Positions 18,214 to 27,277 of a stretch of 64,000 nt of DNA are shown piece by piece; within the stretch, counting starts at the first letter, position 1; every line of letters begins with the position of its first letter. The notes beneath the pieces were generated by a model, which made no database searches, had not been told where the DNA came from, and worked only from the letters and a program-made list of their open reading frames with translations. The stretch spans positions 1 to 64,000 of the forward strand of contig NZ_JANZNQ010000013.1 of NCBI RefSeq assembly GCF_027257955.1. Direction: 5' to 3'. The translations under genes and the position numbers were made by a program. This stretch comes from Zhongshania aquatica (GTDB lineage: Bacteria; Pseudomonadota; Gammaproteobacteria; Pseudomonadales; Spongiibacteraceae).

Positions 18214-18870
18214 ATGAGTCGTCCTCAAAAGCGCCATCGCAGCCACGGCGATACGCTAATTAATACTCGACAGGCATTACTAGAAGCTGTTTTAGAACTG
18301 ATAAACCGCGACAAGAGCTTCGACGGTATCAGCCTGCGTGAAGTTACCCGTGAAGTTGGCATTACACCCGGCGCGTTTTACCGACATTTCCCCGATATGG
18401 ACAGCCTAGGCTTGGAGCTGGTCACCTCTTCATTCAGTACACTGCGCACCATGCTAATCACAGTACGCGCTAACCCCCTTCCCGAAGAGTTAATTATCCG
18501 CCGCTCCGTAGAGACCTTTGTCACCTATGTACGGGCTCATCGACGCCAATTTCAATTCATTAGCCGAGAAGCCTATGGCGGTGTTGCAGTTATCCGCAAC
18601 GCTATTAATGATGAGTTCAAGCAACTCGAAGTAGAACTCGCAAGCGACTTAGCAAGATTAGTGAGCAGCGATAATTGGAGTGAAGACGACCTACAAATGC
18701 TGGCTAGCTTGATGATTGGCTCGATGATTCAAATCGTGACTCAGCAGCTCATGGGCCGACCACGCGGTGAGGATGATGCTGAGTTAATCCTCAAAGCTGA
18801 GAAGCAGCTTCGGCTTATCGCCCTAGGTGCAAATGCTTGGCACAGTACGAGCCCCAAGAATGACGCTTGA
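18214..18870 (+). CDS. TetR-family regulator (FabR/DesT-like)
   Basis: A 218-residue one-component repressor. The N-terminal helix-turn-helix (about 15-65) contains ISLREVTREVGITPGAFYRHFPDMDSL, the YRHF arrangement usual in FabR/DesT-type TetR proteins that sense fatty-acid unsaturation. The C-terminal ligand domain is helical with no catalytic motif. Lying immediately 3' of a reductase-desaturase pair, it very likely controls that operon. It overlaps the next gene by 11 bases. Confidence 0.85.
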   Translation: MSRPQKRHRSHGDTLINTRQALLEAVLELINRDKSFDGISLREVTREVGITPGAFYRHFPDMDSLGLELVTSSFSTLRTMLITVRANPLPEELIIRRSVETFVTYVRAHRRQFQFISREAYGGVAVIRNAINDEFKQLEVELASDLARLVSSDNWSEDDLQMLASLMIGSMIQIVTQQLMGRPRGEDDAELILKAEKQLRLIALGANAWHSTSPKNDA

Positions 18871-19081
18871 ACAAGATCCACAATTATTAATCGACGCCGT
18901 GAATCAGATCATGCCCTTTGGAAAGTACCAAGGTAGGAAATTGCTAGAACTGCCGGAGCCCTATTTAGTATGGTTTCACAAACAGGGATTTCCGGCAGGT
19001 AAACTCGGTGATCAACTGGCACTCATGTACGAAATAAAGCTAAACGGCCTAGAGAACATGCTAAGGCCATTACTGCGCTAA
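18860..19081 (+). CDS. DUF3820 family protein
   Basis: A 73-residue cytosolic protein beginning MTLEQDP at 18860, overlapping the end of the TetR gene. It carries the DUF3820 signature MPFGKYQGRKLLELPEPYLVWF followed by KGFP-like and GLE segments. Function is unknown; such domains resemble the small module found in some exonuclease-associated proteins. The overlap implies translational coupling to the regulator. A longer frame from 18827 would run further into the TetR gene and is unlikely. Confidence 0.82.
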   Translation: MTLEQDPQLLIDAVNQIMPFGKYQGRKLLELPEPYLVWFHKQGFPAGKLGDQLALMYEIKLNGLENMLRPLLR

Positions 19082-19084
19082 AGC

Positions 19085-19513
19085 TTATAAACCAATTAGC
19101 GGTGAATTCAACAGGGGTAGCTGGGGAACTATCGTCAAACCCGGCGAAATAATAGTCCCACCACCCAAAATATAATCCACCGTGGTCAACGGATTTTCTA
19201 CCAAGACGTCAAATATTGGTATTAGCTGGCCTTTTAAGGGACCACCCAAGCCAATTAAAGTATCAACAGGATTGTCACCTCCGAGTAATATGTCAGATCC
19301 GGCAATGAAAAATACACCGCCATTCTCAAGCGCCCCAGGCAACAGACCCAATTGACCGATTGGTGCATACAGCGTTGCCAAAGGACCATCGGTGAGCGAT
19401 AAAAGACTAAATACCTCAGCCTGCGCAGACGCGCCACGACTTACTGCAGACAACGAGACCGCAAGTAAAGCAGCGCCAACAATAGATTTAGAAAAATAGT
19501 TTTTAAACTTCAT
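19085..19513 (-). CDS. Exported protein of unknown function next to a TonB receptor
   Basis: 142 residues from ATG 19511-19513 (AAGGAAG upstream). A signal peptide (about 1-31, ending ASA) is followed by a low-complexity mature part rich in Gly, Leu, Pro and Ile, with repeated Gly-Gly and Pro-Leu turns and almost no charge. I do not recognise a family. It lies 81 bases downstream of the TonB receptor gene on the same strand, last in the P450 cluster, so it may help capture or store a hydrophobic substrate outside the inner membrane; that role is a guess. Confidence 0.7.
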   Translation of the reverse strand: MKFKNYFSKSIVGAALLAVSLSAVSRGASAQAEVFSLLSLTDGPLATLYAPIGQLGLLPGALENGGVFFIAGSDILLGGDNPVDTLIGLGGPLKGQLIPIFDVLVENPLTTVDYILGGGTIISPGLTIVPQLPLLNSPLIGL

Positions 19514-19594
19514 ACTTACTTCCTTTTTATTCTCAATAATTAAAAAGGCGGAGGACACGCCGTTACATATCCTCCGCAAGAGCGATCGGTCGAC

Positions 19595-21946
19595 TTAGAG
19601 CAACGTATCGAAATCCCATTTCAACTTCAGACCATAGGTACGCGGTGGCGCTAAAGTCACTGTGCGACCAAAGTCTTGTTGCACCATGGCCTGGGTATAA
19701 TCTTTGTCTTTGGCGTTATTCACAAAGGCAGTCAACTGCAAGCCCAGTGGATCATAGAAATAAGAGATACGGCCGGCCCAAGTTTCATACTGGTCTTGAA
19801 TAAAAAAGGGAGATGCCTGCGGCGTGGTGTTGTACCCACTGTTGTAGTAGTAGTCCACACCAAATTCCAGATTACCGAAATCTCCCATACTCAAGAACTG
19901 GTTAGCAGAAACACTTGAACTAAAACGTGGCGTTCTTACAATGCGATTGCCGCTAAAGTCGCGCGCTGGATCGCCGGTTAAACTGTCGTCTCCAAAGTAC
20001 AAACCAGTGTCATCATCAAAACCTGCACCGTTTTTATAGTCAGTATAGAGTGCATCCAAATATGTTGCGCCACCACTAAAGACTAAACCGGGGTTCAGGT
20101 CTGCCATTGGCTGCCATTGAAAGTCAATTTCAGCGCCTTCTATTTCAGCCGTACCCGCATTTTTAAAACTCACTATGCCTCCAGAGGGAATAGCAACCAA
20201 GGCGGTTAACAAGCCTTCTATTTTAGTCTTAAAAATAGCGCCATTTAAGCGCAAGGTACTGTCAAACAAATCTGATTTAAAACCAATTTCAAACGCAGTA
20301 GCCTCTTCCTTATCAACCGGGTCGGGGTTGGTGAAGAAGTTTACAATATTATAGGTTGGGCTCTTGTAACCACGCTGCGCAGACGCAAATATTTGCAGAT
20401 TATCGGATGGAAAGAACTGTATTGCTAACCGCGGTGAAACCGTTTTTTCCTCAAGATCTGGCGCCTGAAAATCAGAGATACGAATATTCTGTGAGCGGTC
20501 ACCGGAGCGATAGTACTCATTCGGCGGATCGCCAGCGGTCGGTAAAACCACATCTAAATAGCTATTGGTAATACCACGCACTTCTTCTTGGTATCGAACA
20601 CCTGCAGTTACGTTAAACCAATCAGTAGTAAACCAGGTGGCCTGCGCATACGCAGAATTAGATTCGGTGGTAAGAATACCGCCGTTACCGAGAACAATGT
20701 CGGGCGTCGAATTGAGTATTGGACCTAAGATAGGCTTCAAAAGATTCGGCAAGCCCGCTAGGTTAGCCGCTAAACCGACGGGATTGAGTGTTAAATATAA
20801 ACTACCAAAGCCACCCTCGCCTTCAAGACGGTACAAACCGGCAACCCACTGCAGGTCTTCCGACAGCCAGGTATCTTCGTTGGACAAAACCTGCAATTCA
20901 TAGGTTTTCTGATCATTAAACTGGTCGGCACTATAGAAATAGGCTTCAGCTTGCTCAGTTGAATCAAGGTCGTAATGCGCCTCATCAACAATCGCGTAGT
21001 TCTCAGAATAAATAAATTTCACATCAACCGGGCCGGGATGCCATTCAAATATGCCACCGTAGAGCTCGTTCATGGTGGAGTTACCGCCAAGATCATTATT
21101 GTGCCAAACTCGATCCGGCTCGTCTGCCTCGACGCCTGCGAGCAATACCGGTGCGGGGCGTGTGTTCTCTTGTGACAAAGAGTTACTAGTAAATTGGTTA
21201 CCGTAAGAGGCAATCAACGTCATGGAAAAGCTGTCCCAAGGATCCCAACGCATTTTTACCCGCGCGCCTTCGGCAAACTCGTCTTTCATTGGACCAGGCT
21301 GGCCGTTCACTTCATTGCGACCGTATAGGCCTTGCGAACTATTAAATAGCGACACGGTTAAACCTAGACTATCTGTAACCGGCAGGCCTAAATACAGTTG
21401 GCTAGCTTTGGCGTCGTAATTACCCACTTCTGTTTTCAGGTAGCCAGTGAATTCTTCTGGTGGATCTTCAGTGATAATACTGATCGCACCACCTGTGGCA
21501 TTTCGACCAAACAAAGTACCCTGTGGCCCCTTCAGAACCTCCACGCGCTTTACAGCGCCTAGAGTATCTTGCTTACCCTGACTAGGCCCGATGTTTATGC
21601 CATCAATATAGGTTGCAATACTAGGGTCAGCATTGGGTAGAAATGCATCAGTACCAATACCACGTAAATAAATCACGGTGTAGCCATAAGCATAAGTAAA
21701 AGTTAAGCCAGGGGTGATTTTTTGAAGATCTGCGGTCGAGTCAACGCCCATTGCATCAAGTTTTTCGCCACTAAATGCGCTAATCATAATCGGGATATCT
21801 TGCGAGTCCTCCTCACGCTTTTGCGCAGTCACCATGACCTCTTCGATCAAACGGCTTCCTTGCCCAGCAGCATTCGCTGTCATTGGAATCGAAATAGCTG
21901 TACTACCACCGATAGCCAAGGCCATCATTCGATAAAAGTAATTCAT
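19595..21946 (-). CDS. TonB-dependent outer-membrane receptor
   Basis: 783 residues: a signal peptide ending ANA (about 26), a plug domain (about 40-160, with IEEVMVTAQKRE near its start and VEVLKGPQGTLFGRNATGGAI), then a 22-strand-type barrel ending in TYGLKLKWDFDTLL with a terminal aromatic/hydrophobic pattern. The type matches receptors common in marine Gammaproteobacteria for hydrophobic or complex organic substrates rather than siderophores. It lies downstream of the P450 genes on the same strand and probably imports the substrate of that pathway. Confidence 0.93.
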   Translation of the reverse strand: MNYFYRMMALAIGGSTAISIPMTANAAGQGSRLIEEVMVTAQKREEDSQDIPIMISAFSGEKLDAMGVDSTADLQKITPGLTFTYAYGYTVIYLRGIGTDAFLPNADPSIATYIDGINIGPSQGKQDTLGAVKRVEVLKGPQGTLFGRNATGGAISIITEDPPEEFTGYLKTEVGNYDAKASQLYLGLPVTDSLGLTVSLFNSSQGLYGRNEVNGQPGPMKDEFAEGARVKMRWDPWDSFSMTLIASYGNQFTSNSLSQENTRPAPVLLAGVEADEPDRVWHNNDLGGNSTMNELYGGIFEWHPGPVDVKFIYSENYAIVDEAHYDLDSTEQAEAYFYSADQFNDQKTYELQVLSNEDTWLSEDLQWVAGLYRLEGEGGFGSLYLTLNPVGLAANLAGLPNLLKPILGPILNSTPDIVLGNGGILTTESNSAYAQATWFTTDWFNVTAGVRYQEEVRGITNSYLDVVLPTAGDPPNEYYRSGDRSQNIRISDFQAPDLEEKTVSPRLAIQFFPSDNLQIFASAQRGYKSPTYNIVNFFTNPDPVDKEEATAFEIGFKSDLFDSTLRLNGAIFKTKIEGLLTALVAIPSGGIVSFKNAGTAEIEGAEIDFQWQPMADLNPGLVFSGGATYLDALYTDYKNGAGFDDDTGLYFGDDSLTGDPARDFSGNRIVRTPRFSSSVSANQFLSMGDFGNLEFGVDYYYNSGYNTTPQASPFFIQDQYETWAGRISYFYDPLGLQLTAFVNNAKDKDYTQAMVQQDFGRTVTLAPPRTYGLKLKWDFDTLL

Positions 21947-22042
21947 TATTTACACACCATTTTTATCTAATTTTTATTAACAGTACCGCAGACTTATTAG
22001 GTGCCTGCTAGCAACTACCACTTCCAGATTAAAAATTGAAAC

Positions 22043-22420
22043 TCATGTCTTCTTTATAAAGGCAGCAATAAAAACCAACGCCGCGCCAAAGTCGGCAATT
22101 GAAAGAATTAACAGTGCCGCAGAAACGCCCTGCATATAGCCAAATAACAACCAGCTACCAGCGAACAATTTCACCAGCAGACTTATAAAAACAAGATCTC
22201 TGCTATCTTTAATTCGCAGCCTTAGTAAAGAAAATCCGAGCCCTAGCACACCAGCAATACCGACAAAAGTATTCAAGGCAGTCTTTGCCGAGCCAGCATA
22301 GAAGTCTGTATCACCAAAGGAGAGTACCAAGCCAATTACATATTCATTTAAGCATGGTATTGCCAACAGCAGAAACAAACCCACATCCGACGCGTAAAAA
22401 CTACGATGACTAGGCAGCAT
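22043..22420 (-). CDS. Four-helix membrane protein of unknown function
   Basis: 125 residues with four predicted transmembrane helices (about 12-32, 45-62, 75-95 and 98-120) and short loops, resembling small DoxX-like or hypothetical membrane proteins but without a motif I can name. It overlaps the end of the NTF2-like gene by 11 bases, so it is translated from the same transcript as the P450 operon. Confidence 0.7.
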   Translation of the reverse strand: MLPSHRSFYASDVGLFLLLAIPCLNEYVIGLVLSFGDTDFYAGSAKTALNTFVGIAGVLGLGFSLLRLRIKDSRDLVFISLLVKLFAGSWLLFGYMQGVSAALLILSIADFGAALVFIAAFIKKT

Positions 22421-22841
22421 TATTGGTAAACGCCTTGTAAGCTACAGTGGTATTCATAAAGTCACGGAACCACAACCATTTCCCATCTTTACAGGTAATC
22501 ACATGAACAAAGGGCGACTTAATTTCATTACCATTTACTTTGGTAGTTAATCTAAGTCTACCAACAACAATGACTTTGTCATTCTCACAAATGAATTCTT
22601 CCGCCTCGAAAACATGAATATCGACGGAAGAAAGAACCGTCTTAAAAAACTCCCTACACTCGGTTAAGCCGTTATAGTCTCCAGCGTAGGGGATCTCACT
22701 GGGACCATAGAATTCAATATGAGCGTCCTCATGGAGCAGTTCCACAATACCATCCACGTCGTGACTACCAAATCGGAAAAACACCTCTTTGGTTAACGCC
22801 AAATTTGCCTCTTCAAGTTTTTTTGTTTCGATCTCACTCAT
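22410..22841 (-). CDS. NTF2/SnoaL-like protein
   Basis: 143 residues with the cone-shaped NTF2-like fold pattern: an N-terminal helix, FFRFGSHDVDGIVELLHEDAHIEFYGP, then alternating strands and a C-terminal WLWFRDFMNT segment. Members are hydratases, isomerases or binding proteins for small hydrophobic molecules. Embedded between ferredoxin and membrane-protein genes in the P450 operon, it could isomerise or bind an intermediate. The exact reaction cannot be read from sequence. Confidence 0.8.
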   Translation of the reverse strand: MSEIETKKLEEANLALTKEVFFRFGSHDVDGIVELLHEDAHIEFYGPSEIPYAGDYNGLTECREFFKTVLSSVDIHVFEAEEFICENDKVIVVGRLRLTTKVNGNEIKSPFVHVITCKDGKWLWFRDFMNTTVAYKAFTNNAA

Positions 22842-22851
22842 TATTATTCCC

Positions 22852-23160
22852 CTATTCAGCTTGAGCTATTGTGATATTTAACTTACTAATTTCTGCTTTC
22901 GACGCTAATTGACACAGTAATCTACTGCCGCTTTGAACATGCAACAAGCCATCCAATACGTCGCGCTCATTCTCATCGCAATCAGATAATTTAACCGCGT
23001 CATCTTCATCAGTATAAATGTGGCATGTTGCACAGGAGCAGCAGCCACCACACAAGGCATCTATTTTCATTTCATCGCTAAGAACACTAAATAGCTCAGA
23101 GAATCCTGCCACGTTGTACTCAGCTATTTCACCTGCCCTATCTGTTACTATTACCTGCAC
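22852..23160 (-). CDS. 2Fe-2S ferredoxin, P450 redox partner
   Basis: An adrenodoxin/putidaredoxin-type ferredoxin. Ligands are in the segment CGGCCSCATC (spacing C-x5-C-x2-C) and a late Cys in SRLLCQLA. I prefer the GTG at 23158-23160 (MQVIVTD, 102 residues) because AAGGG lies seven bases before it; the TTG at 23166 is too close to that site. It carries electrons to the P450 encoded 37 bases upstream on the same strand. No dedicated ferredoxin reductase is in this operon. Confidence 0.9.
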   Translation of the reverse strand: MQVIVTDRAGEIAEYNVAGFSELFSVLSDEMKIDALCGGCCSCATCHIYTDEDDAVKLSDCDENERDVLDGLLHVQSGSRLLCQLASKAEISKLNITIAQAE

Positions 23161-23197
23161 GTTCAAACCCTTAATCGATATTTTTCATTAAATTTAC

Positions 23198-24460
23198 TTA
23201 TGCTTTCTTAGCAACAAGCTCTACCGGTAAAGTGCTAAAACCATAGGCCAATAGACCGCCAGACTGACGACGAGAAGCAGCCAAACTACCTTTGATTCCG
23301 TCGCATTTATCCAATATCACGTTCAGCATTATTTCTGCCTCAACTCGCGCGAGGGGCGCGCCAAGGCAGTGATGGATACCACGTCCAAAGGTGACGTGCT
23401 TTGCGATATTTTTTCGCCCAATAATAAATTTTTCTGGCTCAGGAAATACGCTTTCATCATGGTTAGCGGCAGCCATAAAAAAGGCAATCCAATCGCCCGC
23501 TTTAATAGCTTGTCCCGATATTTCACAATCCTGGAGGACAAGACGGAATAAGCGCTGCGGTGGCCCGTCTCTACGAAGACACTCTTCCATAAACGGCCGG
23601 ATAAGACTGCGATCTTCTTTTAATTTCGAAAACCACGTTGGGTCTTCAAGCATGACGCCCATTAAGTTTCCGATAAAGTAGGTTGTGGTTTCAGCGCCGG
23701 CGACAACCAAGGTAATACAAAAAAGAATGACCTCTTCCTTCGACAGAACATCACCTTCGTATTCTGCGTTTATGAACGCAGTCATAAGATCGTCAGAGAC
23801 TTTTACACCAGCCGCGATATCCGAGTAGCGTTTTTCAACCTTGGCAACAAAGTAATGAAATAACTCTACATTACAAGATTGGCGCTCTTCCGGTGTGAAA
23901 TCTGAAGACACCATAAAGGCATTCGCCCAGCGAACTAGCAGCTTGTAATCTTCACGGGGCAAGCCCATTAGGTAAGTCATTACCAGTGCAGGAATAACGC
24001 CAGCCACGTCCACCATAAAATCCATTTCGGAATTTACGCCAGCATCTATAATTTTGATAATATCAATACGCAGACGATCAACAATATCATCGTGAATGCG
24101 CTTTGGCGTAAACGCCATTTTTGCCAAGTTTCTTAATGCGGTATGACGAGGACGATCATGATTAACCAACATCAAACTGGGTGCACTTGAATTAGCCTGC
24201 ATCGGATCTTCCGACGAGAATATTTCAGGATTACGCAAGACGTAGTCAACGTCCTCATAGCGCGTTACGACCCAAGCCGGATACGGCGTATCAACACCTG
24301 GAACAGTACCCGGTGGATAATCCAATAAACCGTTCACAGGTGCGTGGGCACGTAATTGCTTATAGACCGGGTAAGGATTGCTAATACATTCCGGCGAAAG
24401 CATATTTTTAACGAGGGCGTCGATGTCGATGCCACTAGCGCTCAAAGCATTATTATTCAT
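23198..24460 (-). CDS. Cytochrome P450
   Basis: A 420-residue soluble bacterial P450. Seen: the I-helix oxygen-activation motif AGAETTTY (about 253), the K-helix EECLRR (ExxR, about 290) and the heme-binding loop FGRGIHHCLG with axial Cys (about 364). It hydroxylates a hydrophobic substrate using the adjacent ferredoxin. It is not an obvious CYP153 alkane hydroxylase by its heme loop. The start overlaps the stop of the aldehyde dehydrogenase gene by four bases, with GAGGAAG upstream, so the two are translationally coupled. Confidence 0.95.
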   Translation of the reverse strand: MNNNALSASGIDIDALVKNMLSPECISNPYPVYKQLRAHAPVNGLLDYPPGTVPGVDTPYPAWVVTRYEDVDYVLRNPEIFSSEDPMQANSSAPSLMLVNHDRPRHTALRNLAKMAFTPKRIHDDIVDRLRIDIIKIIDAGVNSEMDFMVDVAGVIPALVMTYLMGLPREDYKLLVRWANAFMVSSDFTPEERQSCNVELFHYFVAKVEKRYSDIAAGVKVSDDLMTAFINAEYEGDVLSKEEVILFCITLVVAGAETTTYFIGNLMGVMLEDPTWFSKLKEDRSLIRPFMEECLRRDGPPQRLFRLVLQDCEISGQAIKAGDWIAFFMAAANHDESVFPEPEKFIIGRKNIAKHVTFGRGIHHCLGAPLARVEAEIMLNVILDKCDGIKGSLAASRRQSGGLLAYGFSTLPVELVAKKA

Positions 24461-25848
24461 ATCTTCCTCATTAATTTGTTAACCATTCTGAACACATCTG
24501 AATAAGGGGGTGTGACGAAGCCTGATACATCTATAAATCCAGATTTATACACTGCCCGATTATTAGAGAACTCTTTAAAACCATACTCGCCGCGATACTT
24601 ACCCATGCCGCTACCACCAATCCCGCCAAACGGTAAGTCGTCGTTGGCATATTGAAAAATAACGTCGTTTTTGACCAAACCACCCGAACTGGTTTCACAC
24701 GCGACACGTCGAAACTCGTCTTCGCTACGACCGAAATAATAAATAACCAAGGGATGTGAAGATTGATTGATATACGCTATTTGCTCGTCAAGGTTGCCAA
24801 TCGTTCTTATGAGCAACACCGGCCCAAATATCTCAGCGCAATTGATGCTTGCATCATCTGAGGGATCAATCACCACTGTTAACTGGTAGGCGGATTGATT
24901 GACACCCGAAAATGTGAGGATACGACCGCCCTGCTTCTCGCCATCCAACACCAAATTATTTAGTCGCTGGCGGTGCCGCTCATTCACTACCGACACGGAA
25001 TCTGCGGATCCCTGAGCTGAGTCGGCTGTTTCAACAGCCGCCTTTAACTCGCTCAGAAATGAGTCTAATCGCTCTGGCGCAATTAAAAGGTAATCTGGGG
25101 CAATGCAGATTTGCCCAGCATTAAAGTACTTACCAAAGGCGATGCGCTTTGCAGTCAATTTTAAATCGGCTGACGCACTGACGATAACTGGTGATTTCCC
25201 ACCGAGCTCAAGGGTAAGTGGAACAAGATTTTCTGCCGCGTCACGCATAATATGCCGGGCGACCACTTCTCCGCCGGTGTAAATAATATGATCAAATGGC
25301 AGTTTAACGAATGCTTGTGCGACATCGACGTCTCCGCATGCCACTGACACTTCGCTATCGGAAAAATACTTAGCAATTAAGGTTTCGAGTAAAGCCGATG
25401 TCGCCGGCGTCGCCTCTGATGGCTTTATAAACGCGCGATTACCCGCTGCCAAAACCGATACCAATGGCGACAATGCCAAATTAATCGGGAAGTTCCAGGG
25501 GCTCACAATACCTACCACACCTTTAGGAAAGGCCTCTACATACGTCTTGGCACCGCTCATTCTCAAGCTTAAATCAGGCGTTCTGCGCTCGGCCTTCATC
25601 CAAAACTTCAAATTCTTTAAAGCATGGTTTACTGATTTAATACTCGTCGTGATATCTGCAAATGAACTCTGGTCTACCGAGCGATAGCCAAAATCTTCGG
25701 ATAGGGCTTCACACCACGCAGATTCATTTTCAGATAACATGGCCTTTACCCGACGCAAGCGATCCAGTCTTATTGAAAGCGATGGAAATCGTTCCAATTG
25801 GTAGGCGCCGCGCAAGATATCTAACTGACGTTGAAGGTTGCTACTCAC
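24457..25848 (-). CDS. Aldehyde dehydrogenase (coniferyl-aldehyde-dehydrogenase-like)
   Basis: A NAD(P)-dependent aldehyde dehydrogenase, 463 residues from GTG 25846-25848, which has AGGA seven bases upstream (a GTG at 25854 is too close to it). Seen: the cofactor/anion segment VSPWNFPINLALSPL, LELGGKSP with the catalytic Glu, the catalytic Cys in FNAGQICIAPDY, and the family ending near PPYSDVFRMVNKL. The short form (no long N-terminal arm) matches the coniferyl/long-chain aldehyde class. It is first gene of the P450 operon and likely oxidises the aldehyde made after P450 hydroxylation. Confidence 0.92.
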   Translation of the reverse strand: MSSNLQRQLDILRGAYQLERFPSLSIRLDRLRRVKAMLSENESAWCEALSEDFGYRSVDQSSFADITTSIKSVNHALKNLKFWMKAERRTPDLSLRMSGAKTYVEAFPKGVVGIVSPWNFPINLALSPLVSVLAAGNRAFIKPSEATPATSALLETLIAKYFSDSEVSVACGDVDVAQAFVKLPFDHIIYTGGEVVARHIMRDAAENLVPLTLELGGKSPVIVSASADLKLTAKRIAFGKYFNAGQICIAPDYLLIAPERLDSFLSELKAAVETADSAQGSADSVSVVNERHRQRLNNLVLDGEKQGGRILTFSGVNQSAYQLTVVIDPSDDASINCAEIFGPVLLIRTIGNLDEQIAYINQSSHPLVIYYFGRSEDEFRRVACETSSGGLVKNDVIFQYANDDLPFGGIGGSGMGKYRGEYGFKEFSNNRAVYKSGFIDVSGFVTPPYSDVFRMVNKLMRKI

Positions 25849-25884
25849 ATCCACATCCTGCTCTAATCATTATCATTTCGAGCT

Positions 25885-25913
25885 AGAATATAGATACAAA
25901 GAAATAGTGTCAA
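25885..25913 (-). promoter_or_regulatory. Promoter of the aldehyde dehydrogenase-P450 operon
   Basis: On the minus strand: -35 TTGACA (25908-25913), a 17-base spacer and -10 TATTCT (25885-25890), about 37 bases before the aldehyde dehydrogenase start. The -35 lies inside the palindrome at 25902-25926. Confidence 0.7.
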
Positions 25914-25926
25914 CTGGACACTATTT
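25902..25926. promoter_or_regulatory. Perfect 10-bp inverted repeat, candidate MarR operator
   Basis: Arms AAATAGTGTC (25902-25911) and GACACTATTT (25917-25926) are separated by five bases in the divergent intergenic region. It covers the -35 box of the leftward P450 operon promoter and lies upstream of the rightward promoter, so the MarR-type protein encoded at 26005 could repress the operon and sense its own level. Confidence 0.65.
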
Positions 25927-25957
25927 CCAATATTCACAATGTCACAGATCATAGATC

Positions 25958-25986
25958 TTGACACTGCGCAAAATCGACCCTAAATT
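25958..25986 (+). promoter_or_regulatory. Promoter of the MarR-type regulator gene
   Basis: TTGACA (25958-25963), a 17-base spacer and TAAATT (25981-25986), giving a start of transcription near 25993 and a very short leader before the TTG start. Confidence 0.55.
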
Positions 25987-26004
25987 CACATACAAATCAA
26001 TATA

Positions 26005-26532
26005 TTGGGAAAACAATTGAAAAACAGCTGGAGAAAGTACGACGACGTGCCTGTCGACCAGGAAACTGCGCCAAATATGTTTTTGGACTATTTTTACCCC
26101 ATTCACTTTTCTATTGGGATGAAAATCGAAGCCGGACTAATGGAATGCGGACGCCTTGATCGCCACCAAACCGTCATTATGTGGATACTTAGATCGGAAA
26201 CCGTCCGCAGCGGTGAAAAGTCTATTAGCCGTAAAGATATTGTGAAATTAATGACTAACTGGTATGACATTACCAGCAGCAGTGTTTCCAAAGCTTTGCG
26301 CGCCCTGTCAAAAGCTCCCCTCCACTATATAGAGCTGGAAGAGGATCCACATTCTGGACGGGAAAAACTCATTACACTCACCCCAGAAGGACAGCAACAT
26401 TGTAACGAAATGATTGCCAGCGCCTGCAATGTGATTAAACGTCTTACTGAGAATTTCTCTGACGATGAAAATAAAATGGGCATTTATATGTTCATGCGTA
26501 TGGACGACGAGTTCTCAAAAATTCGTGGCTAA
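26005..26532 (+). CDS. MarR-type winged-helix regulator
   Basis: About 175 residues. The winged helix-turn-helix runs from about 70 to 145: RKDIVKLMTNWYDITSSSVSKALRALSKAP is the recognition region and LEEDPHSGREKLITLTPEG is the MarR wing. Start is TTG at 26005, or more likely TTG at 26017, which has GGGA six bases upstream. Divergent from the aldehyde dehydrogenase-P450 operon with a perfect dyad between, it is the likely local repressor responding to the substrate or an aldehyde intermediate. Confidence 0.85.
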   Translation: MGKQLKNSWRKYDDVPVDQETAPNMFLDYFYPIHFSIGMKIEAGLMECGRLDRHQTVIMWILRSETVRSGEKSISRKDIVKLMTNWYDITSSSVSKALRALSKAPLHYIELEEDPHSGREKLITLTPEGQQHCNEMIASACNVIKRLTENFSDDENKMGIYMFMRMDDEFSKIRG

Positions 26533-26556
26533 TTCTGTGGGTTTATCAAAGAATCC

Positions 26557-27237
26557 GTGTCTATTTTGAGTTCGGGTATTGATGATTTTATCGCGCCGCC
26601 CTGCCTTGAAGAGATAGATATTCTGTTTCAAGATGAGCACATCCTACTCATAAATAAACCAAGTGGCTTGCTGAGTCTTTCAGGGAAAAACCCGATAAAC
26701 AAAGACTCAGTACACTTTCGCATGCGCGACAAATTCCCAGAGATCACCCTTGCTCATCGCCTCGATTTAGGTACATCGGGTATTATGATTTTAGCGCTAA
26801 ACAAAACTGTCAATGCTAATTTATGCAGGCAGTTTCAGCATCGCAGTATGCAAAAAACCTATATCAGCGAACTAATGGGACATCTCAAGGAAAATGTTGG
26901 CACCATCGATGCTCCTATCGCGAAAGACCCGGAGAACTTTCCTGTACTTAAAATTTGCGAAGTAACAGGTAAAGCAGCACAAAGTCATTTTCAAGTCATC
27001 GCCAGATTGTTAAACCCTAAACGAACCCGAGTGCTCTTTACCCCGCTGACCGGCAGAACACATCAACTTAGAATTCACAGCCTAGCAATTGGCCACCCAA
27101 TTTTAGGCTGCGATCTATATAACTCTGAGAATTCAACACAACTCGCGCCGCGACTATTACTGCATGCTGCCTCATTAGAATTTGATCATCCATCAACGGG
27201 TGAACGAATCGTAGCGCACTGCCCGTGCCCATTTTAA
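26557..27237 (+). CDS. RluA-family pseudouridine synthase
   Basis: 226 residues, near the length of E. coli RluA (219). The catalytic motif HRLDLGTSGIM holds Asp at about residue 70; INKPSGLLS and the C-terminal GRTHQLRIHSLAIGHPILG are also diagnostic. It isomerises specific uridines in 23S rRNA and/or tRNA; its short length without an S4 domain suggests the RluA (746/tRNA 32) type. The start is GTG at 26557 with a weak ribosome site. Confidence 0.9.
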   Translation: MSILSSGIDDFIAPPCLEEIDILFQDEHILLINKPSGLLSLSGKNPINKDSVHFRMRDKFPEITLAHRLDLGTSGIMILALNKTVNANLCRQFQHRSMQKTYISELMGHLKENVGTIDAPIAKDPENFPVLKICEVTGKAAQSHFQVIARLLNPKRTRVLFTPLTGRTHQLRIHSLAIGHPILGCDLYNSENSTQLAPRLLLHAASLEFDHPSTGERIVAHCPCPF

Positions 27238-27277
27238 TTATTCGGTGACACAACTTCCGACTAAGAAGCGACGGCTA

